A DNA stretch of 64,000 bases from Robinsoniella peoriensis (GCF_042680125.1 NZ_JBHTNY010000016.1), one strand, 5' to 3'. Shown: positions 37,065 to 46,185, counted from the stretch's first letter. Notes: generated by a model not told the origin, from the letters alone. Numbers and translations are program-made.

Positions 37065-38162
37065 ATGCAGATAGTATGTAATAAAAAGGTGAACAGACTT
37101 CCGGTTCCCACCTGGAACTGGTTAAAAATAAATGATAGTCAAATGGATTTTAATATCGATGCGGTACAGGAAAAAATGGAGTGCAGTTTTGAGATTCCAA
37201 CTGGAATACGTGTTATGGAAACAGAGGAACTGCAGCGTTTCATGCCTGCTATGGAAGGCATAGAAACAGGAATGGGTGAGGAAACCGGTGAATTTCTTCA
37301 GGAGATGCAGACAGAGATTACCGGATATCTGGCTGAAAAGGAATGTCGGGTGGCGGACCCCCTGTTTTTACATTATACCAGCCAGGATCATGGCGCAGCT
37401 TTTGAAGATCAGCTGATATATGCCCGGGAAGGCAGCGAAATGACGATTATTATGGATTACCATTCCCGAAGTGACAGCGAAGCACTGTTTGGGATTCGTA
37501 CCAGGATTTATGCGGAGAAAAATGCGGTAGTGCGCATCATTAAGCTGCAGCTTCTGGGGCGGGAAGTTATACATTTCGATGATATGGGAGCCGTTTGTGA
37601 GGAACAGGCAAGGGTTGAGGTAGTTCAACTGGAGATCGGAGGAAACAGGGGATGGTCAGGCTGCCATACCCGGCTAAAGGGATATAAAAGCAGTTTTGAA
37701 AGCGGAACCGGATATCTTTGCAGAGCGCAGCAAAAGCTGGATATGAATTATGTGGCAGTGCATGAAGGAAAGAAGACTGACAGCCGAATGGAGGTAAAAG
37801 GAGCACTGCTAGACCAGGCAGAAAAGGTGTTCCGGGGTACGATTGATTTTAGAAGTGGTGCAAAAGGCAGTGCAGGTGAAGAGCAGGAAGAGACTTTGCT
37901 ATTTGGCAGGGACGTAGTTAATAAGACAATTCCCCTGATCCTCTGCCAGGAAGAAGAGGTAGATGGAAATCATGGGGCAACCATAGGGAAAATTGATGAA
38001 TCACTTCTATTTTATATGCAGACAAGAGGAATTACGGAAGATGAGGCTAAGGAAATGATTATTCGTGCCGGTATAGATGCAATCTGCCGCCGGATACCCG
38101 ATGAAGCTTCCGTAAAAAAGGTTCAGTCCTATATAGAGGAGGTGTTTCAATATGAAACATAA
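37065..38162 (+). CDS. sufD: SufD, Fe-S scaffold partner
   Basis: 365 residues, a shorter and more diverged SufB-like beta-helix: FRGTIDFRSGAKGSAGEEQEETLLFG, EEEVDGNHGATIGKIDESLLFYMQTRGI and ITEDEAKEMIIRAG match the SufD C-terminus. The N-terminal third is poorly conserved, as usual. It partners SufB and SufC. The gene starts 15 bp after sufB behind GGAGG and overlaps sufS by 11 bp. Confidence 0.88.
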   Translation: MQIVCNKKVNRLPVPTWNWLKINDSQMDFNIDAVQEKMECSFEIPTGIRVMETEELQRFMPAMEGIETGMGEETGEFLQEMQTEITGYLAEKECRVADPLFLHYTSQDHGAAFEDQLIYAREGSEMTIIMDYHSRSDSEALFGIRTRIYAEKNAVVRIIKLQLLGREVIHFDDMGAVCEEQARVEVVQLEIGGNRGWSGCHTRLKGYKSSFESGTGYLCRAQQKLDMNYVAVHEGKKTDSRMEVKGALLDQAEKVFRGTIDFRSGAKGSAGEEQEETLLFGRDVVNKTIPLILCQEEEVDGNHGATIGKIDESLLFYMQTRGITEDEAKEMIIRAGIDAICRRIPDEASVKKVQSYIEEVFQYET

Positions 38163-39366
38163 TTACAGAGAAGATTTCCCTATCCTGCAAAACAGGGAAC
38201 TGATTTATCTGGACAGTGCAGCAACTTCTCAAAAACCCCGTCAGGTAATGGATGCGATGACCCGTTTTTATGAAGCAGAGAATGCGAATCCAATGCGGGG
38301 ACTGTATGGACTTAGCATCCGGGCGACGGAGACTTATGAAAGGGCCAGGCATACGATAAAAGAATTTATCGGTGCCAGGCATGACTGTGAAATAATATTC
38401 ACCAGAAATACAACAGAATCCATTAATCTGGCGGCATACAGCTATGGGCTCTCTAATATAACGAAAGGAGATGAGATTGTGGTGACCATTATGGAACACC
38501 ACAGTAATCTCCTTCCATGGCAGATGGTGGCTAAGCAGACCGGTGCGAAACTGATTTTTCTGTATTGCAGCGAGAATGGAAGTATCCCCTGGTCTGAGGT
38601 GCAAACTAAAATCGGCAGCCGCACAAAACTAGTAGGGATTGCCCATGTATCGAATGTAATCGGATGTACGAACCCAGTGAGGGAAATCATCACATATGCA
38701 CATAAAATGGGTGCCGTTGTATTAGTGGACGGTGCCCAGGCGGTTCCTCACATGGCAGTAGATGTACAGGATCTGGATGCTGATTTCTACGCTTTTTCCG
38801 GGCATAAATTACTGGGGCCCATGGGGATCGGTGTACTGTATGGCAAAAAGCAGCTGTTAGAAGAAATGCCTCCATTTTTGACCGGTGGTGAGATGATCGA
38901 TACGGTTAGCCAGCAGGATGCTTCATTTGCACCGCTTCCCCATAAGTTTGAAGCCGGAACGGTAAATGCACAGGGAGCAGCAGGATTAGAGGCAGCGGTC
39001 TGTTATCTGAAGGAAGTGGGATATGAGGAAATTCAAAAACGGGAAGAGATTTTAGTAGAAAGAGCAATGGAAGGAATCCGTAAAATTCCCCATGTGCATC
39101 TCATCGGTTCCGGAAATCCAAAGGAACATAGTGGTATTCTGACATTTACCATAGACGGCGTACATCCTCATGACATAGCGTCTATAATGGATTCTGCACA
39201 TATTGCAATTCGGGCAGGGCACCACTGTGCAGAACCGCTGATGAAATTCCTAAATGTGAATGCCACGGCGAGAGCCAGCGTATACTTTTACAATACGGAA
39301 GAAGAAATCGATATTTTTCTGGAAAATTTAAGACAGGTAAGGAGGTGGCTTGGATATGGGGCTTAG
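38152..39366 (+). CDS. sufS: SufS, group II cysteine desulfurase
   Basis: 404 residues. It removes sulfur from cysteine as an enzyme persulfide, using PLP. Visible landmarks are IYLDSAATSQKP, EHHSNLLPWQ, the PLP lysine in FSGHKLLGPMG, and the catalytic cysteine in RAGHHCAEPLM. GAGGTGTTTC serves as ribosome site within sufD. It passes sulfur to SufU, whose gene overlaps its 3' end. Confidence 0.95.
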   Translation: MKHNYREDFPILQNRELIYLDSAATSQKPRQVMDAMTRFYEAENANPMRGLYGLSIRATETYERARHTIKEFIGARHDCEIIFTRNTTESINLAAYSYGLSNITKGDEIVVTIMEHHSNLLPWQMVAKQTGAKLIFLYCSENGSIPWSEVQTKIGSRTKLVGIAHVSNVIGCTNPVREIITYAHKMGAVVLVDGAQAVPHMAVDVQDLDADFYAFSGHKLLGPMGIGVLYGKKQLLEEMPPFLTGGEMIDTVSQQDASFAPLPHKFEAGTVNAQGAAGLEAAVCYLKEVGYEEIQKREEILVERAMEGIRKIPHVHLIGSGNPKEHSGILTFTIDGVHPHDIASIMDSAHIAIRAGHHCAEPLMKFLNVNATARASVYFYNTEEEIDIFLENLRQVRRWLGYGA

Positions 39367-39775
39367 AGAATTATATACCGAAATTTTAAATGAACATAAT
39401 CTGCATCCAACCCATAAAGAAGAGATGGAACACCCTACAAAGGTATTAAGAGGTGTGAATCCAAGCTGTGGGGACGACATCCTATTGCAATTAAAAATCG
39501 AAGATGGTGTAATTACAGACGGGACTTTTACCGGAACAGGATGTGCCATTTCCCAGGCATCTGCAGATATGATGCTGGATTTAATCATAGGAAGAGAAGA
39601 GCAGGAAGCCCTGGAACTGGCGGAGTTGTTTGGGAAAATGATAAAAGGAGAAGCAAAGGAAGAAGAGCTGGAGGTATTGGACGAAGCTGCGGCGCTGAAA
39701 GATATTTCCCATATGCCGGCACGTGTAAAATGTGCGGTACTTGGATGGCATACTATGAAAGAAATGATTTCCTAG
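39356..39775 (+). CDS. sufU: SufU, zinc-dependent sulfur acceptor
   Basis: 139 residues with the three SufU cysteines in NPSCGD, GTGCAIS and VKCAVLGW. In Gram-positive bacteria SufU exchanges zinc ligands with SufS and takes its persulfide. ATG 39356 is chosen because AAGGAGGTGG (39339-39348) lies before it; an in-frame TTG at 39350 is less likely. It overlaps sufS by 11 bp and closes the operon. Confidence 0.93.
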   Translation: MGLRELYTEILNEHNLHPTHKEEMEHPTKVLRGVNPSCGDDILLQLKIEDGVITDGTFTGTGCAISQASADMMLDLIIGREEQEALELAELFGKMIKGEAKEEELEVLDEAAALKDISHMPARVKCAVLGWHTMKEMIS

Positions 39776-40016
39776 TCGGACAGAATCATATGTGCCAACG
39801 GTGTACCAGATTACTTGTCTCTCGTGTCATTCGCCGAATGAACATGCAAGCATTCCACTTGGTTGTCCGGGGAAATAAAGTATTTGAAATATTTGTCAAA
39901 ATGTGCGAAAATAGGATTGTCAGAAAAGGCAGGAAGAATTTCTGTGTAAGTAGTTGAGCTTGTCTGTAAGCAATTCTAACAGGCTTTAGAACAGATACGC
40001 GATCTAAAGGAGAAAA

Positions 40017-40349
40017 ATGGAGACAAGAGAAGAGGTTATCCGGTTTTGCCAGACATTTCCCGGTGTCTATGAAGATTATCCATTTCATGATGATAACTGG
40101 ACTGTTATGAGGTGTGGAAAAAATAAAAGAAGTTTTGCATACATCTATGAGAGAAACCAGCGAATCTGGGTAAATATTAAATGCAGTCCTGAATGGGTTA
40201 CATTCTGGCAAAATGCATTTCCATCCGTAGTGCCGGCATATCATATGAATAAAAAGCATTGGAATTCACTGATTTTGGATGGAACGATACCTGATAAGGA
40301 AATCAAAAGGATGCTGGCTGAAAGCTATGACCTGGTAAAAGACAGGTAA
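40017..40349 (+). CDS. MmcQ/YjbR-family protein
   Basis: 110 residues with the family pattern FPGVYEDYPFHDDNWTVM, FAYIYERNQRIWVNIKC and AYHMNKKHWNSLILDG. MmcQ/YjbR proteins have a double-wing DNA-binding-like fold; function is not established. Behind AAAGGAGAAAA. Its neighbours (suf on one side, a UDG-like gene on the other) do not point to a specific job. Nothing recognised in the 240 bp between sufU and this gene. Confidence 0.85.
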   Translation: METREEVIRFCQTFPGVYEDYPFHDDNWTVMRCGKNKRSFAYIYERNQRIWVNIKCSPEWVTFWQNAFPSVVPAYHMNKKHWNSLILDGTIPDKEIKRMLAESYDLVKDR

Positions 40350-40421
40350 CGGACTATGATTTTTCTAAAATATCTGAATAAATATGCTTCACTTCAGCCA
40401 TAGTAATACTGAGGTGATGAT

Positions 40422-40568
40422 ATGAATAAAAAAGAGTTGGAACATCAGAATAAAAAGAAGAATCTGGAAGAATTCAATAGTGTAACCCAGAAAGTGAAAC
40501 CAGAAAATCAAAATCAGACGCACAATGTAAGAGAAGAAGCAGTAAATCCAAAAATCAGGCAGGTATAA
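40422..40568 (+). CDS. 48-residue hydrophilic protein of unknown function
   Basis: A short open frame with a good ribosome site (GAGGTGAT) and a strong terminator right after its stop: together these support a real small gene. The protein is rich in Lys, Asn, Gln and Glu (MNKKELEHQNKKKNLEEFN at the start), has no hydrophobic segment and is probably disordered. I do not recognise it; small spore-associated proteins can look like this, but there is no specific evidence. Confidence 0.6.
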   Translation: MNKKELEHQNKKKNLEEFNSVTQKVKPENQNQTHNVREEAVNPKIRQV

Positions 40569-40590
40569 GCACCCGAAAGGGTGCTTTTAT
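40569..40590 (+). terminator. Intrinsic terminator with GAAA tetraloop
   Basis: GCACCC (40569-40574), GAAA loop, GGGTGC (40579-40584), then TTTTAT. It begins directly after the stop of the 48-residue protein. Confidence 0.75.
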
Positions 40591-40609
40591 CAGGAAAGGG
40601 GTGGGAGAC

Positions 40610-41284
40610 ATGACAGATCATAAAGGCCGGATATCAGATAATAAATGCTGGACAGCAGATCATAAAAGCCAGATATCTGATCATAAAAGCCGGATTTTCA
40701 GAGAAATAAAATACCGGGAACTTCGCAGACAGATACGGGAATGCCGTGCCTGTGAGGAATTGTTTGGTTATGAACCCCGTCCTATCCTGTTTGGAAATGC
40801 AGATGCCAGAATCATGCAGATCAGCCAGGCTCCGTCCAGGCGGGTTCATGAAACGGGTAAGCCTTTTAACGATGCCAGCGGACAGAAGCTGCGTCATGAT
40901 TGGTATGGCATTACGGATGAAGAATTTTATAATCCGGACTTCTTTTATATAGTTTCAGTTGCCCACTGTTTCCCAGGAAAAGCTTCTGGAGGAGGAGACA
41001 GGAAGCCTCCGAAGATATGTGCCGGAAAGTGGCTTTTGCAGGAAATGGAACTGGTCAATAATGAGATCTATATTCTGGTTGGCAAATATGCAGCGGACTT
41101 TTTCTTCCCTAAAAGCAATTTCACGGATTTGATTTTTGAGGATCAGAGGCTGAATGGGAAACCGGCATACGTTCTCCCCCATCCATCTCCACTGAATGTA
41201 AAATGGTTTTTAGACCATCCTGCATTTGAAGAAAAAAGAATAAAAGAAATACGTTATGAGATTCACCGGATTTTAAATAAGTAA
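40610..41284 (+). CDS. Uracil-DNA glycosylase family protein with repetitive N-terminus
   Basis: 224 residues. The core (from about residue 30) has CRACEELFGYEPRPILFGN, IMQISQAPSRRVHETGKPFND, and LPHPSPLNVKWF near the end, as in the UDG superfamily that removes uracil or related bases from DNA. The first 30 residues are a repeated DHK-x-(R/Q)-I-S-D pattern coded by short direct DNA repeats (about 40614-40695), not part of the family. ATG 40610 is preferred; GTG 40601 is possible. Enzyme activity is inferred from family only. Confidence 0.75.
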   Translation: MTDHKGRISDNKCWTADHKSQISDHKSRIFREIKYRELRRQIRECRACEELFGYEPRPILFGNADARIMQISQAPSRRVHETGKPFNDASGQKLRHDWYGITDEEFYNPDFFYIVSVAHCFPGKASGGGDRKPPKICAGKWLLQEMELVNNEIYILVGKYAADFFFPKSNFTDLIFEDQRLNGKPAYVLPHPSPLNVKWFLDHPAFEEKRIKEIRYEIHRILNK

Positions 41285-41305
41285 TCAGAAAATGAGGCAT
41301 AAAGA

Positions 41306-42070
41306 ATGAAGTCCAAAATGAAGATGAGTTTATGGAAAAAAATAGCCATAATAACGACAAGTGTGCTGGTAGTTATGGCGGGAGCATTTTTTATTTATAC
41401 AGGGAGTTACTATCATGCGGAACATCCTGTTTTAACAGAAGCGCTGGCGCAGGCTGACGGCAGCAAGGGTGTGGATATTACAAGTAAGGGAAACAGTTAT
41501 TTTTTTACTCCATCCGATCAGAAACCGGAAACGGCGCTGATCTTTTATCCAGGAGGAAAGGTAGAGTATACTGCATATGCAGATCTTATGCAGATCATAG
41601 CGAAAGAAGGATACCTTTGCATATTAGTGAAAATGCCGTTTAATCTGGCTGTCTTTGATATGAATGCTGCCAAGGATTATATGGATACATATGATACAAT
41701 TAAAAACTGGTATGTGGGAGGCCATTCTCTGGGCGGTGCCATGGCTGCAGAATTTGCAGCAAAGTATAGCAGCCGGCTGGCGGGGCTTATCCTACTGGGC
41801 GCTTATCCAGCATCCGATCTTAGCAGCAGCAGTCTGAAAGTACTCAGTATGTATGGAAGCATGGATCAGGTCATGAACCGGGAGAAGTTCAAAGAAGGTC
41901 TGAAAATGATGCCAAAAGTGCATGAAGAAATCGTGATAGAGGGAGGAAATCATGCCCAGTTTGGCAGTTACGGAAAACAAAAAGGAGACGGCGAAGCTGC
42001 AGTTTCCCAGGAAGAACAGCAGAATACAGCAGCAAAAGAGATTACCGGATTTATGAGTGATAATCCGTAA
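41306..42070 (+). CDS. Membrane-anchored alpha/beta hydrolase
   Basis: 254 residues. A hydrophobic anchor (about 9-32, KIAIITTSVLVVMAGAFFI) is followed by an alpha/beta hydrolase fold: ALIFYPGGKVEY (oxyanion strand), YVGGHSLGGAMAAEFA with the nucleophile serine in GHSLGG, and EGGNHAQFGSYG with the catalytic histidine. The layout fits surface-exposed carboxylesterases/lipases of Firmicutes. The substrate is unknown. It is followed 15 bp later by an AraC regulator and may be cotranscribed with it. Confidence 0.85.
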   Translation: MKSKMKMSLWKKIAIITTSVLVVMAGAFFIYTGSYYHAEHPVLTEALAQADGSKGVDITSKGNSYFFTPSDQKPETALIFYPGGKVEYTAYADLMQIIAKEGYLCILVKMPFNLAVFDMNAAKDYMDTYDTIKNWYVGGHSLGGAMAAEFAAKYSSRLAGLILLGAYPASDLSSSSLKVLSMYGSMDQVMNREKFKEGLKMMPKVHEEIVIEGGNHAQFGSYGKQKGDGEAAVSQEEQQNTAAKEITGFMSDNP

Positions 42071-42085
42071 CACAACAAAGGAGAA

Positions 42086-42958
42086 ATGATTGTGGAGTCC
42101 TATACACATGAATTTATAGAACCGAATGATGCGATTGACATTAATCTGAATTATTCTATTGACGAGGGAAGTGTAGTTCCCAAACACTTTCATGACTGGA
42201 TTGAGATTGTTTATCTGGTGAAAGGCAGTTTGGAAGTGTATGACAATAACCGGATGATTCCTTTGAAAGAAAATGATTTCGTGATAATTAATACAATGAG
42301 CATCCACTCCACCAGATGCATTGGCGGGAATCAGGCTATTTTACTGCAGATTCCCATTGCATTTCTGAAAAAGTTTATGCCGGATGTGGTAAATTACAGC
42401 TTTGAAATTGACCTCGATACGGAGGATGAGCGAGTGAAAACCAGACTTAACAGAATCCGAATGCTTATGCAGGACCTGCTTCTTGCATATGAAATAAAAG
42501 CAGAAGGATATATATTTCGCTGTTATAGCCTGGTCTTTGAACTGCTCTATATCTGTATACATTCTTTTTCGCGGCGGATAGATGAAGTGACCATGATGAA
42601 ATCACAGAAAAACCAGCTGCGGATGCGGCAGATTATGGACTATGTGAACCAGCATTATAACGAAGAAGTTACTCTGCATGATATCGCCGATACAGTAGGG
42701 TTAAATCAGATATATTTCTCCAGATTTTTTAAACAGCAGACAGGGATCACATTTCTGGAATATCTGAATACAGTTCGAATGGAGAAAATCCACAAAGAAT
42801 TGCTGCATACCGATTATTGTATCAAAGATATCCTGGAAAAAAATCATTTTTACAATTACAAACTCTTTATGAGAATGTTTAAAAATGCCTATGGCTGTAC
42901 GCCAAAAGAGCTTAGAAAACGTATCCCAGCCGGAAATCCGGAAACAGGCCGATTTTAA
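42086..42958 (+). CDS. AraC-family transcriptional regulator
   Basis: 290 residues. An N-terminal cupin (HFHDWIEIVYLVKGSLEVY, KENDFVIINTMSIHS) senses a ligand; the C-terminal pair of HTH motifs shows VTLHDIADTVGLNQIYFSRFFKQQTGITFLEYL and KDILEKNHFYNYKLFMRMFKNAYGCTPKELR. It likely controls the GH30 gene downstream or the sugar locus. AAAGGAG is only 2 nt from ATG 42086, so GTG 42092 may be the true start. Confidence 0.88.
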   Translation: MIVESYTHEFIEPNDAIDINLNYSIDEGSVVPKHFHDWIEIVYLVKGSLEVYDNNRMIPLKENDFVIINTMSIHSTRCIGGNQAILLQIPIAFLKKFMPDVVNYSFEIDLDTEDERVKTRLNRIRMLMQDLLLAYEIKAEGYIFRCYSLVFELLYICIHSFSRRIDEVTMMKSQKNQLRMRQIMDYVNQHYNEEVTLHDIADTVGLNQIYFSRFFKQQTGITFLEYLNTVRMEKIHKELLHTDYCIKDILEKNHFYNYKLFMRMFKNAYGCTPKELRKRIPAGNPETGRF

Positions 42959-42981
42959 AAGTTAAAATCGACCTGTTTTTT
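42945..42981 (+). terminator. Terminator overlapping the AraC stop codon
   Basis: A 13-position stem (42945-42957 with 42963-42975, one mismatch) is followed by TTTTTT. The AraC stop TAA (42956-42958) lies at the top of the stem. Confidence 0.75.
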
Positions 42982-43077
42982 GGTTTGATTAGAACCTACA
43001 CAAAACGGAGGATAATTGTTATATTAGGACTAACAAAAACAATTAACCGGATAGATATTAGAAGGGAGAAGCGATAT

Positions 43078-44421
43078 ATGAAAACTGTGACCCATGTAAT
43101 GAGCATGAAAAGTGATTATTGGAAAGAAGTGGAGGTGCAAAGCGGGGGAGAAAGTAAAGATACCCTTTTGCTTACAACAGATTACCGCCAGAAAGTACTT
43201 GGATTCGGAGGCTGTTTTAATGAACTGGGATGGGATGCACTGCAAAAAACAGATGAAGATACAAGGGAAGCTTTTATCAAAGAATTATACGGAGAAGAAG
43301 GCTGTGCTTTTTGTATGGGAAGGGTTCCCATTGGCGCCAACGATTTCAGTCTGGAATGGTATAGCTGTGATGATACCGATGGGGATTATGAACTGAAGGA
43401 TTTCAATATTGAAAGAGATAAAAAATATACACTGCCCTTTATTAAAGCCGCCCGTAAGTATTGTCCGGATTTAAGTCTTTTTGCATCGCCCTGGAGTCCG
43501 CCCATCTGGATGAAGACAAAGAAAGCTTATAATTTTGGAAGAATCCGTATGGAAGAAAAAGTATTGGATGCCTATGCCAGATATTTTGTGAAATTTGTGG
43601 AAGCATACAGGGAGCAGGGGATACCTGTGGATATGGTTCATGTTCAGAATGAGCCGATGGCGGATCAGAAGTTCCCTTCCTGCCTCTGGTATGGTTCTGA
43701 TATGCGGGACTTTATCAAAGGATATCTGGGGCCGGAATTCGATAAGAGCGGACTGGACACCCAGATCTGGCTTGGAACTATTAACGGGCCTTTTGTAGAT
43801 TTCAGATGGCCGGGAAATGGTGCCCCTTATCATGAATTCTATGATCAATTTGCCAATACCATACTGTCAGATAAGGATGCCAGAAAATATATCACTGGTG
43901 TGGGTGTGCAGTGGGGCGGCAAACATCAGCTGGAGCAGATCGAAGCAAGTTTTCCTGAAATGCATATCATGCAGACTGAGAGTGAGTGTGGAGACGGCTT
44001 AAATGAGTGGGAACAGGCGGAATATATTTTTATGCAGATGTGGTATTATTTCCGCCATGGTGCAGAGCGTTATACATACTGGAATATGGCATTGCCGGAA
44101 GGGGGTATCTCTACATGGGGCTGGTGCCAGAATTCCCTTGCAACCGTAGATCCCGAAACAGGAAAATTAACCCTGCAGCCGGAGTTCTATCTGATGAAGC
44201 ATTTTTCCCATTTTGTGAAACCGGGAGCCAGAATAATCCGTACGACCGGATACTGGACCTCCAATGCTATTGTATTTGAAAATCCAAATGGGGAAGTGGT
44301 CATAACCCTGATGAATAGTATGGACCGTGACCGGGAATTTACCTGTGAATATCCGCAGGGGCAATTTACGGCTGAGATTCCGGCACACTCTATTCATACC
44401 TTTGTTGTTAAGCCGGAATAA
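43078..44421 (+). CDS. GH30-family glycoside hydrolase (glucosylceramidase-like)
   Basis: 447 residues. The start VLGFGGCFNELGWDAL and FASPWSPPIWMKT are family landmarks. The acid/base glutamate is in VHVQNEPMADQ and the nucleophile glutamate in MQTESECGDG; a beta-sandwich tail (VFENPNGEVVITLMNS) closes the protein. GH30 members cleave beta-glucosidic links such as beta-1,6-glucan or glucosylceramide. No signal peptide is seen, so it acts inside the cell on imported sugar. ATG 43078 follows AAGGGAG; an in-frame start at 42985 would lie in the terminator region. Confidence 0.88.
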   Translation: MKTVTHVMSMKSDYWKEVEVQSGGESKDTLLLTTDYRQKVLGFGGCFNELGWDALQKTDEDTREAFIKELYGEEGCAFCMGRVPIGANDFSLEWYSCDDTDGDYELKDFNIERDKKYTLPFIKAARKYCPDLSLFASPWSPPIWMKTKKAYNFGRIRMEEKVLDAYARYFVKFVEAYREQGIPVDMVHVQNEPMADQKFPSCLWYGSDMRDFIKGYLGPEFDKSGLDTQIWLGTINGPFVDFRWPGNGAPYHEFYDQFANTILSDKDARKYITGVGVQWGGKHQLEQIEASFPEMHIMQTESECGDGLNEWEQAEYIFMQMWYYFRHGAERYTYWNMALPEGGISTWGWCQNSLATVDPETGKLTLQPEFYLMKHFSHFVKPGARIIRTTGYWTSNAIVFENPNGEVVITLMNSMDRDREFTCEYPQGQFTAEIPAHSIHTFVVKPE

Positions 44422-44425
44422 TGTA

Positions 44426-44448
44426 AGGGGCGCTTTGGCGCCTCTTTT
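44426..44448 (+). terminator. Terminator after GH30
   Basis: AGGGGCGC (44426-44433) pairs with GCGCCTCT (44438-44445), one G-U, 4-nt loop, then TTTT. Confidence 0.75.
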
Positions 44449-44456
44449 AAAATCTG

Positions 44457-44485
44457 TTTACATATTTTCCTGCCCGTGCTAAAAT
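44457..44485 (+). promoter_or_regulatory. Promoter of the LacI-family gene
   Basis: TTTACA (44457-44462), 17 bp, TAAAAT (44480-44485). The operator candidate begins 4 bp after the -10, consistent with autorepression. Confidence 0.6.
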
Positions 44486-44488
44486 GAA

Positions 44489-44502
44489 TGAAACATATTT
44501 CA
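44489..44502. promoter_or_regulatory. LacI-type operator candidate, site 1
   Basis: TGAAACATATTTCA, a 14-bp palindrome with one mismatched pair. It matches the two sites before the transport operon (48992-49003 and 49119-49132). Confidence 0.6.
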
Positions 44503-44518
44503 TAAGGAGTTGGTAATT

Positions 44519-45517
44519 ATGGCAAGTATTCGTGATGTGGCTAAAAAGGCCAATGTGGCAGCCTGTACAGTTTCCAGAGTATTAAACGGTACAGCCCATG
44601 TGGCACCGGAGACGAAAATGAAGATAGAGCAGGCGATGAAAGAATTAAATTATATTCCAAATGAGCTTGCCAGAGGAATGTTTCGGCAGCGGGCAGGGAT
44701 CATTGCTATGTTAGTGCCGAATATCCGGCATCCGTTTTTTTCGAGTCTCGCTGGATATATGGAGAAAGAGCTTTATGAATGCGGATATAAGCTGATGCTT
44801 TGCAGTACAGATGATGATTTGGAACGGGAACAGGAATACATGAATATGCTGAAATCCAATATTGTGGATGGCGTGATTATGGGAGTGAACAGTCTGGACG
44901 ACAGTGAATACGAGTCTTTTCAAAAGCCTCTGGTCATGTTGGATTATCAGGTAAATCAACAGATTCCGGTAGTTGCTTCCAATCATGGACTGGGCGGCAG
45001 GCTTGCAGCTGAAGAATTTATCAGAAGCGGATGCAAATCAGTGATTCATATCTGCGGAGAGTCGAAGAAAAAGGTTCTTTCTTATGAATCACATGAAGAA
45101 TTGGAGCGGGTACTTCAGGAGCACAAAATTGCATGCAGGAGAGTTACTATCCCCTGGAACGATTTTGATTTTGACGGATATCTGGGCCTGGCGAAAACAA
45201 TTTTGCAGGAATCTCCGGAGATAGACGGTCTGATGTCAGCAGACATGCCCTGTACGGCGTTTTTGAAAGCAGCAGTGCAGTTAGGAAAACGAATCCCGGA
45301 AGATTTCTGTGCAGTGAGCTATGACGGAACCTATGTAGTAAATATGAATCTTATAGATATCACAACAATAAAACAGCCGGTAAAAGAGATAGCAAAGCAG
45401 ACGATTGCCGTATTGAAATCCTTGCTTGAGGGAAAAGCCCCCAGGCAGAACAGGTATGCATTAAAGGTATCTCTGGTAAAAGGCAGTACCACTAGGACTG
45501 CAACGAACAGTTTATAG
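44519..45517 (+). CDS. LacI-family transcriptional repressor
   Basis: 332 residues. The N-terminal HTH is SIRDVAKKANVAACTVSRVLNGT, followed by the hinge helix NELARGMF and a periplasmic-binding-like sensor domain (VAMLVPNIRHPFFSSLAGYMEKEL, VDGVIMGVNS, TTIKQPVKEIAKQTIAVL). ATG 44519 follows AAGGAG; the TTG at 44510 is less likely. The shared palindrome at its own promoter and upstream of the sugar transport operon suggests that it represses both and is released by a sugar. The ligand is unknown. Confidence 0.9.
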   Translation: MASIRDVAKKANVAACTVSRVLNGTAHVAPETKMKIEQAMKELNYIPNELARGMFRQRAGIIAMLVPNIRHPFFSSLAGYMEKELYECGYKLMLCSTDDDLEREQEYMNMLKSNIVDGVIMGVNSLDDSEYESFQKPLVMLDYQVNQQIPVVASNHGLGGRLAAEEFIRSGCKSVIHICGESKKKVLSYESHEELERVLQEHKIACRRVTIPWNDFDFDGYLGLAKTILQESPEIDGLMSADMPCTAFLKAAVQLGKRIPEDFCAVSYDGTYVVNMNLIDITTIKQPVKEIAKQTIAVLKSLLEGKAPRQNRYALKVSLVKGSTTRTATNSL

Positions 45518-45590
45518 TGGCTTATGGCTCATGATTCAATACAATTTTATGGGTTATTACTTGGATTTGAGACTCCTGCTGGTTTATTAT

Positions 45591-45933
45591 ATTTGGGTTT
45601 TGCTGAGGAAGGGGACGCTTTGTAGATGTAGGTAGTGCAACGGAAAGATGGGTGTGGGAAACTGGCATGGGCTCCGTCAGCTGGCCGCAGAACTGGTATT
45701 TTCTAACCTTCCCGAAGCGCTTTTTGGCGGCACGCGGGCATTCGCTCCGAAATCCTGATGCATTTCGCAGCTCACTGCCTGCTTAGTATCCGATGGGAGC
45801 CAGTCGAATACTATCCGCCAAAAAACACTCCGGCAAGGTAAGTAAGCATTCCAAACCAATGTCTTGGCCCGCCCCCTTCTCTTTCCGTACACTACCTACA
45901 TCTACAAAGCGTCTTAATCAGCAAAACCCAAAT
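45591..45933. repeat. Large imperfect palindrome (two head-to-head repeat copies)
   Basis: The segment beginning ATTTGGGTTTTGCTGA (45591) reappears reverse-complemented at 45887-45933, with weaker similarity between, so the region folds as two diverged copies of one repeat facing each other. The left half also matches, in inverted orientation, the DNA right of the insertion sequence. No gene is convincing in 45518-46143. Confidence 0.6.
45685..45748. repeat. 64-bp inverted repeat, left copy
   Basis: From CCGCAGAACTGG to GCATTCGCTCC. It is the near-exact reverse complement of 48683-48746, differing at only a few bases (for example GGTATT against GGCATT). Confidence 0.7.
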
Positions 45934-46081
45934 TGAAATTGTTCGCTCCAGACAGCATTGCACCAATTAACAGTGATGCAAATGTACTAAAATAGAAACA
46001 GTGATTTTGTATATTTCGATGAAACGGTTGGAATATCCTCAAATATATTGACAGTAATCCCAAAAAAGAGTAGTATGAAAT
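45842..46081. repeat. 240-bp direct repeat, left copy
   Basis: Starts GTAAGCATTCCAAACC and ends AGTAGTATGAAAT. It is colinear over exactly 240 bp with 48746-48985, with only a few base changes (such as GTCTTGG against GTCCTGG). Near its right end it contains TTGACA, 17 bp and TAGTAT, a promoter pointing right into the insertion element. Confidence 0.85.
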
Positions 46082-46098
46082 CTCAAGTTTTGAAGCAG

Positions 46099-46137
46099 AA
46101 TCGCTGTAATCCCTATGAATACTGGATTGCAGCGATT
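46099..46137 (-). terminator. Strong hairpin just outside the transposase gene end
   Basis: AATCGCTGTAATCC pairs with GGATTGCAGCGATT (one G-U, 11-nt loop). It may terminate the transposase transcript, or shield the element from outside transcription. Confidence 0.5.
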
Positions 46138-46185
46138 TCTCTGTATGGCGCAACAGCACTTATTTTCATTTGATAGAAAAATTTT

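Noticed and set aside
45914..46159. Minus-strand frame of 81 codons, repeated at 48818-49048
   Set aside because: The repeated peptide exists only because the 240-bp DNA repeat is duplicated; no domain or ribosome site.
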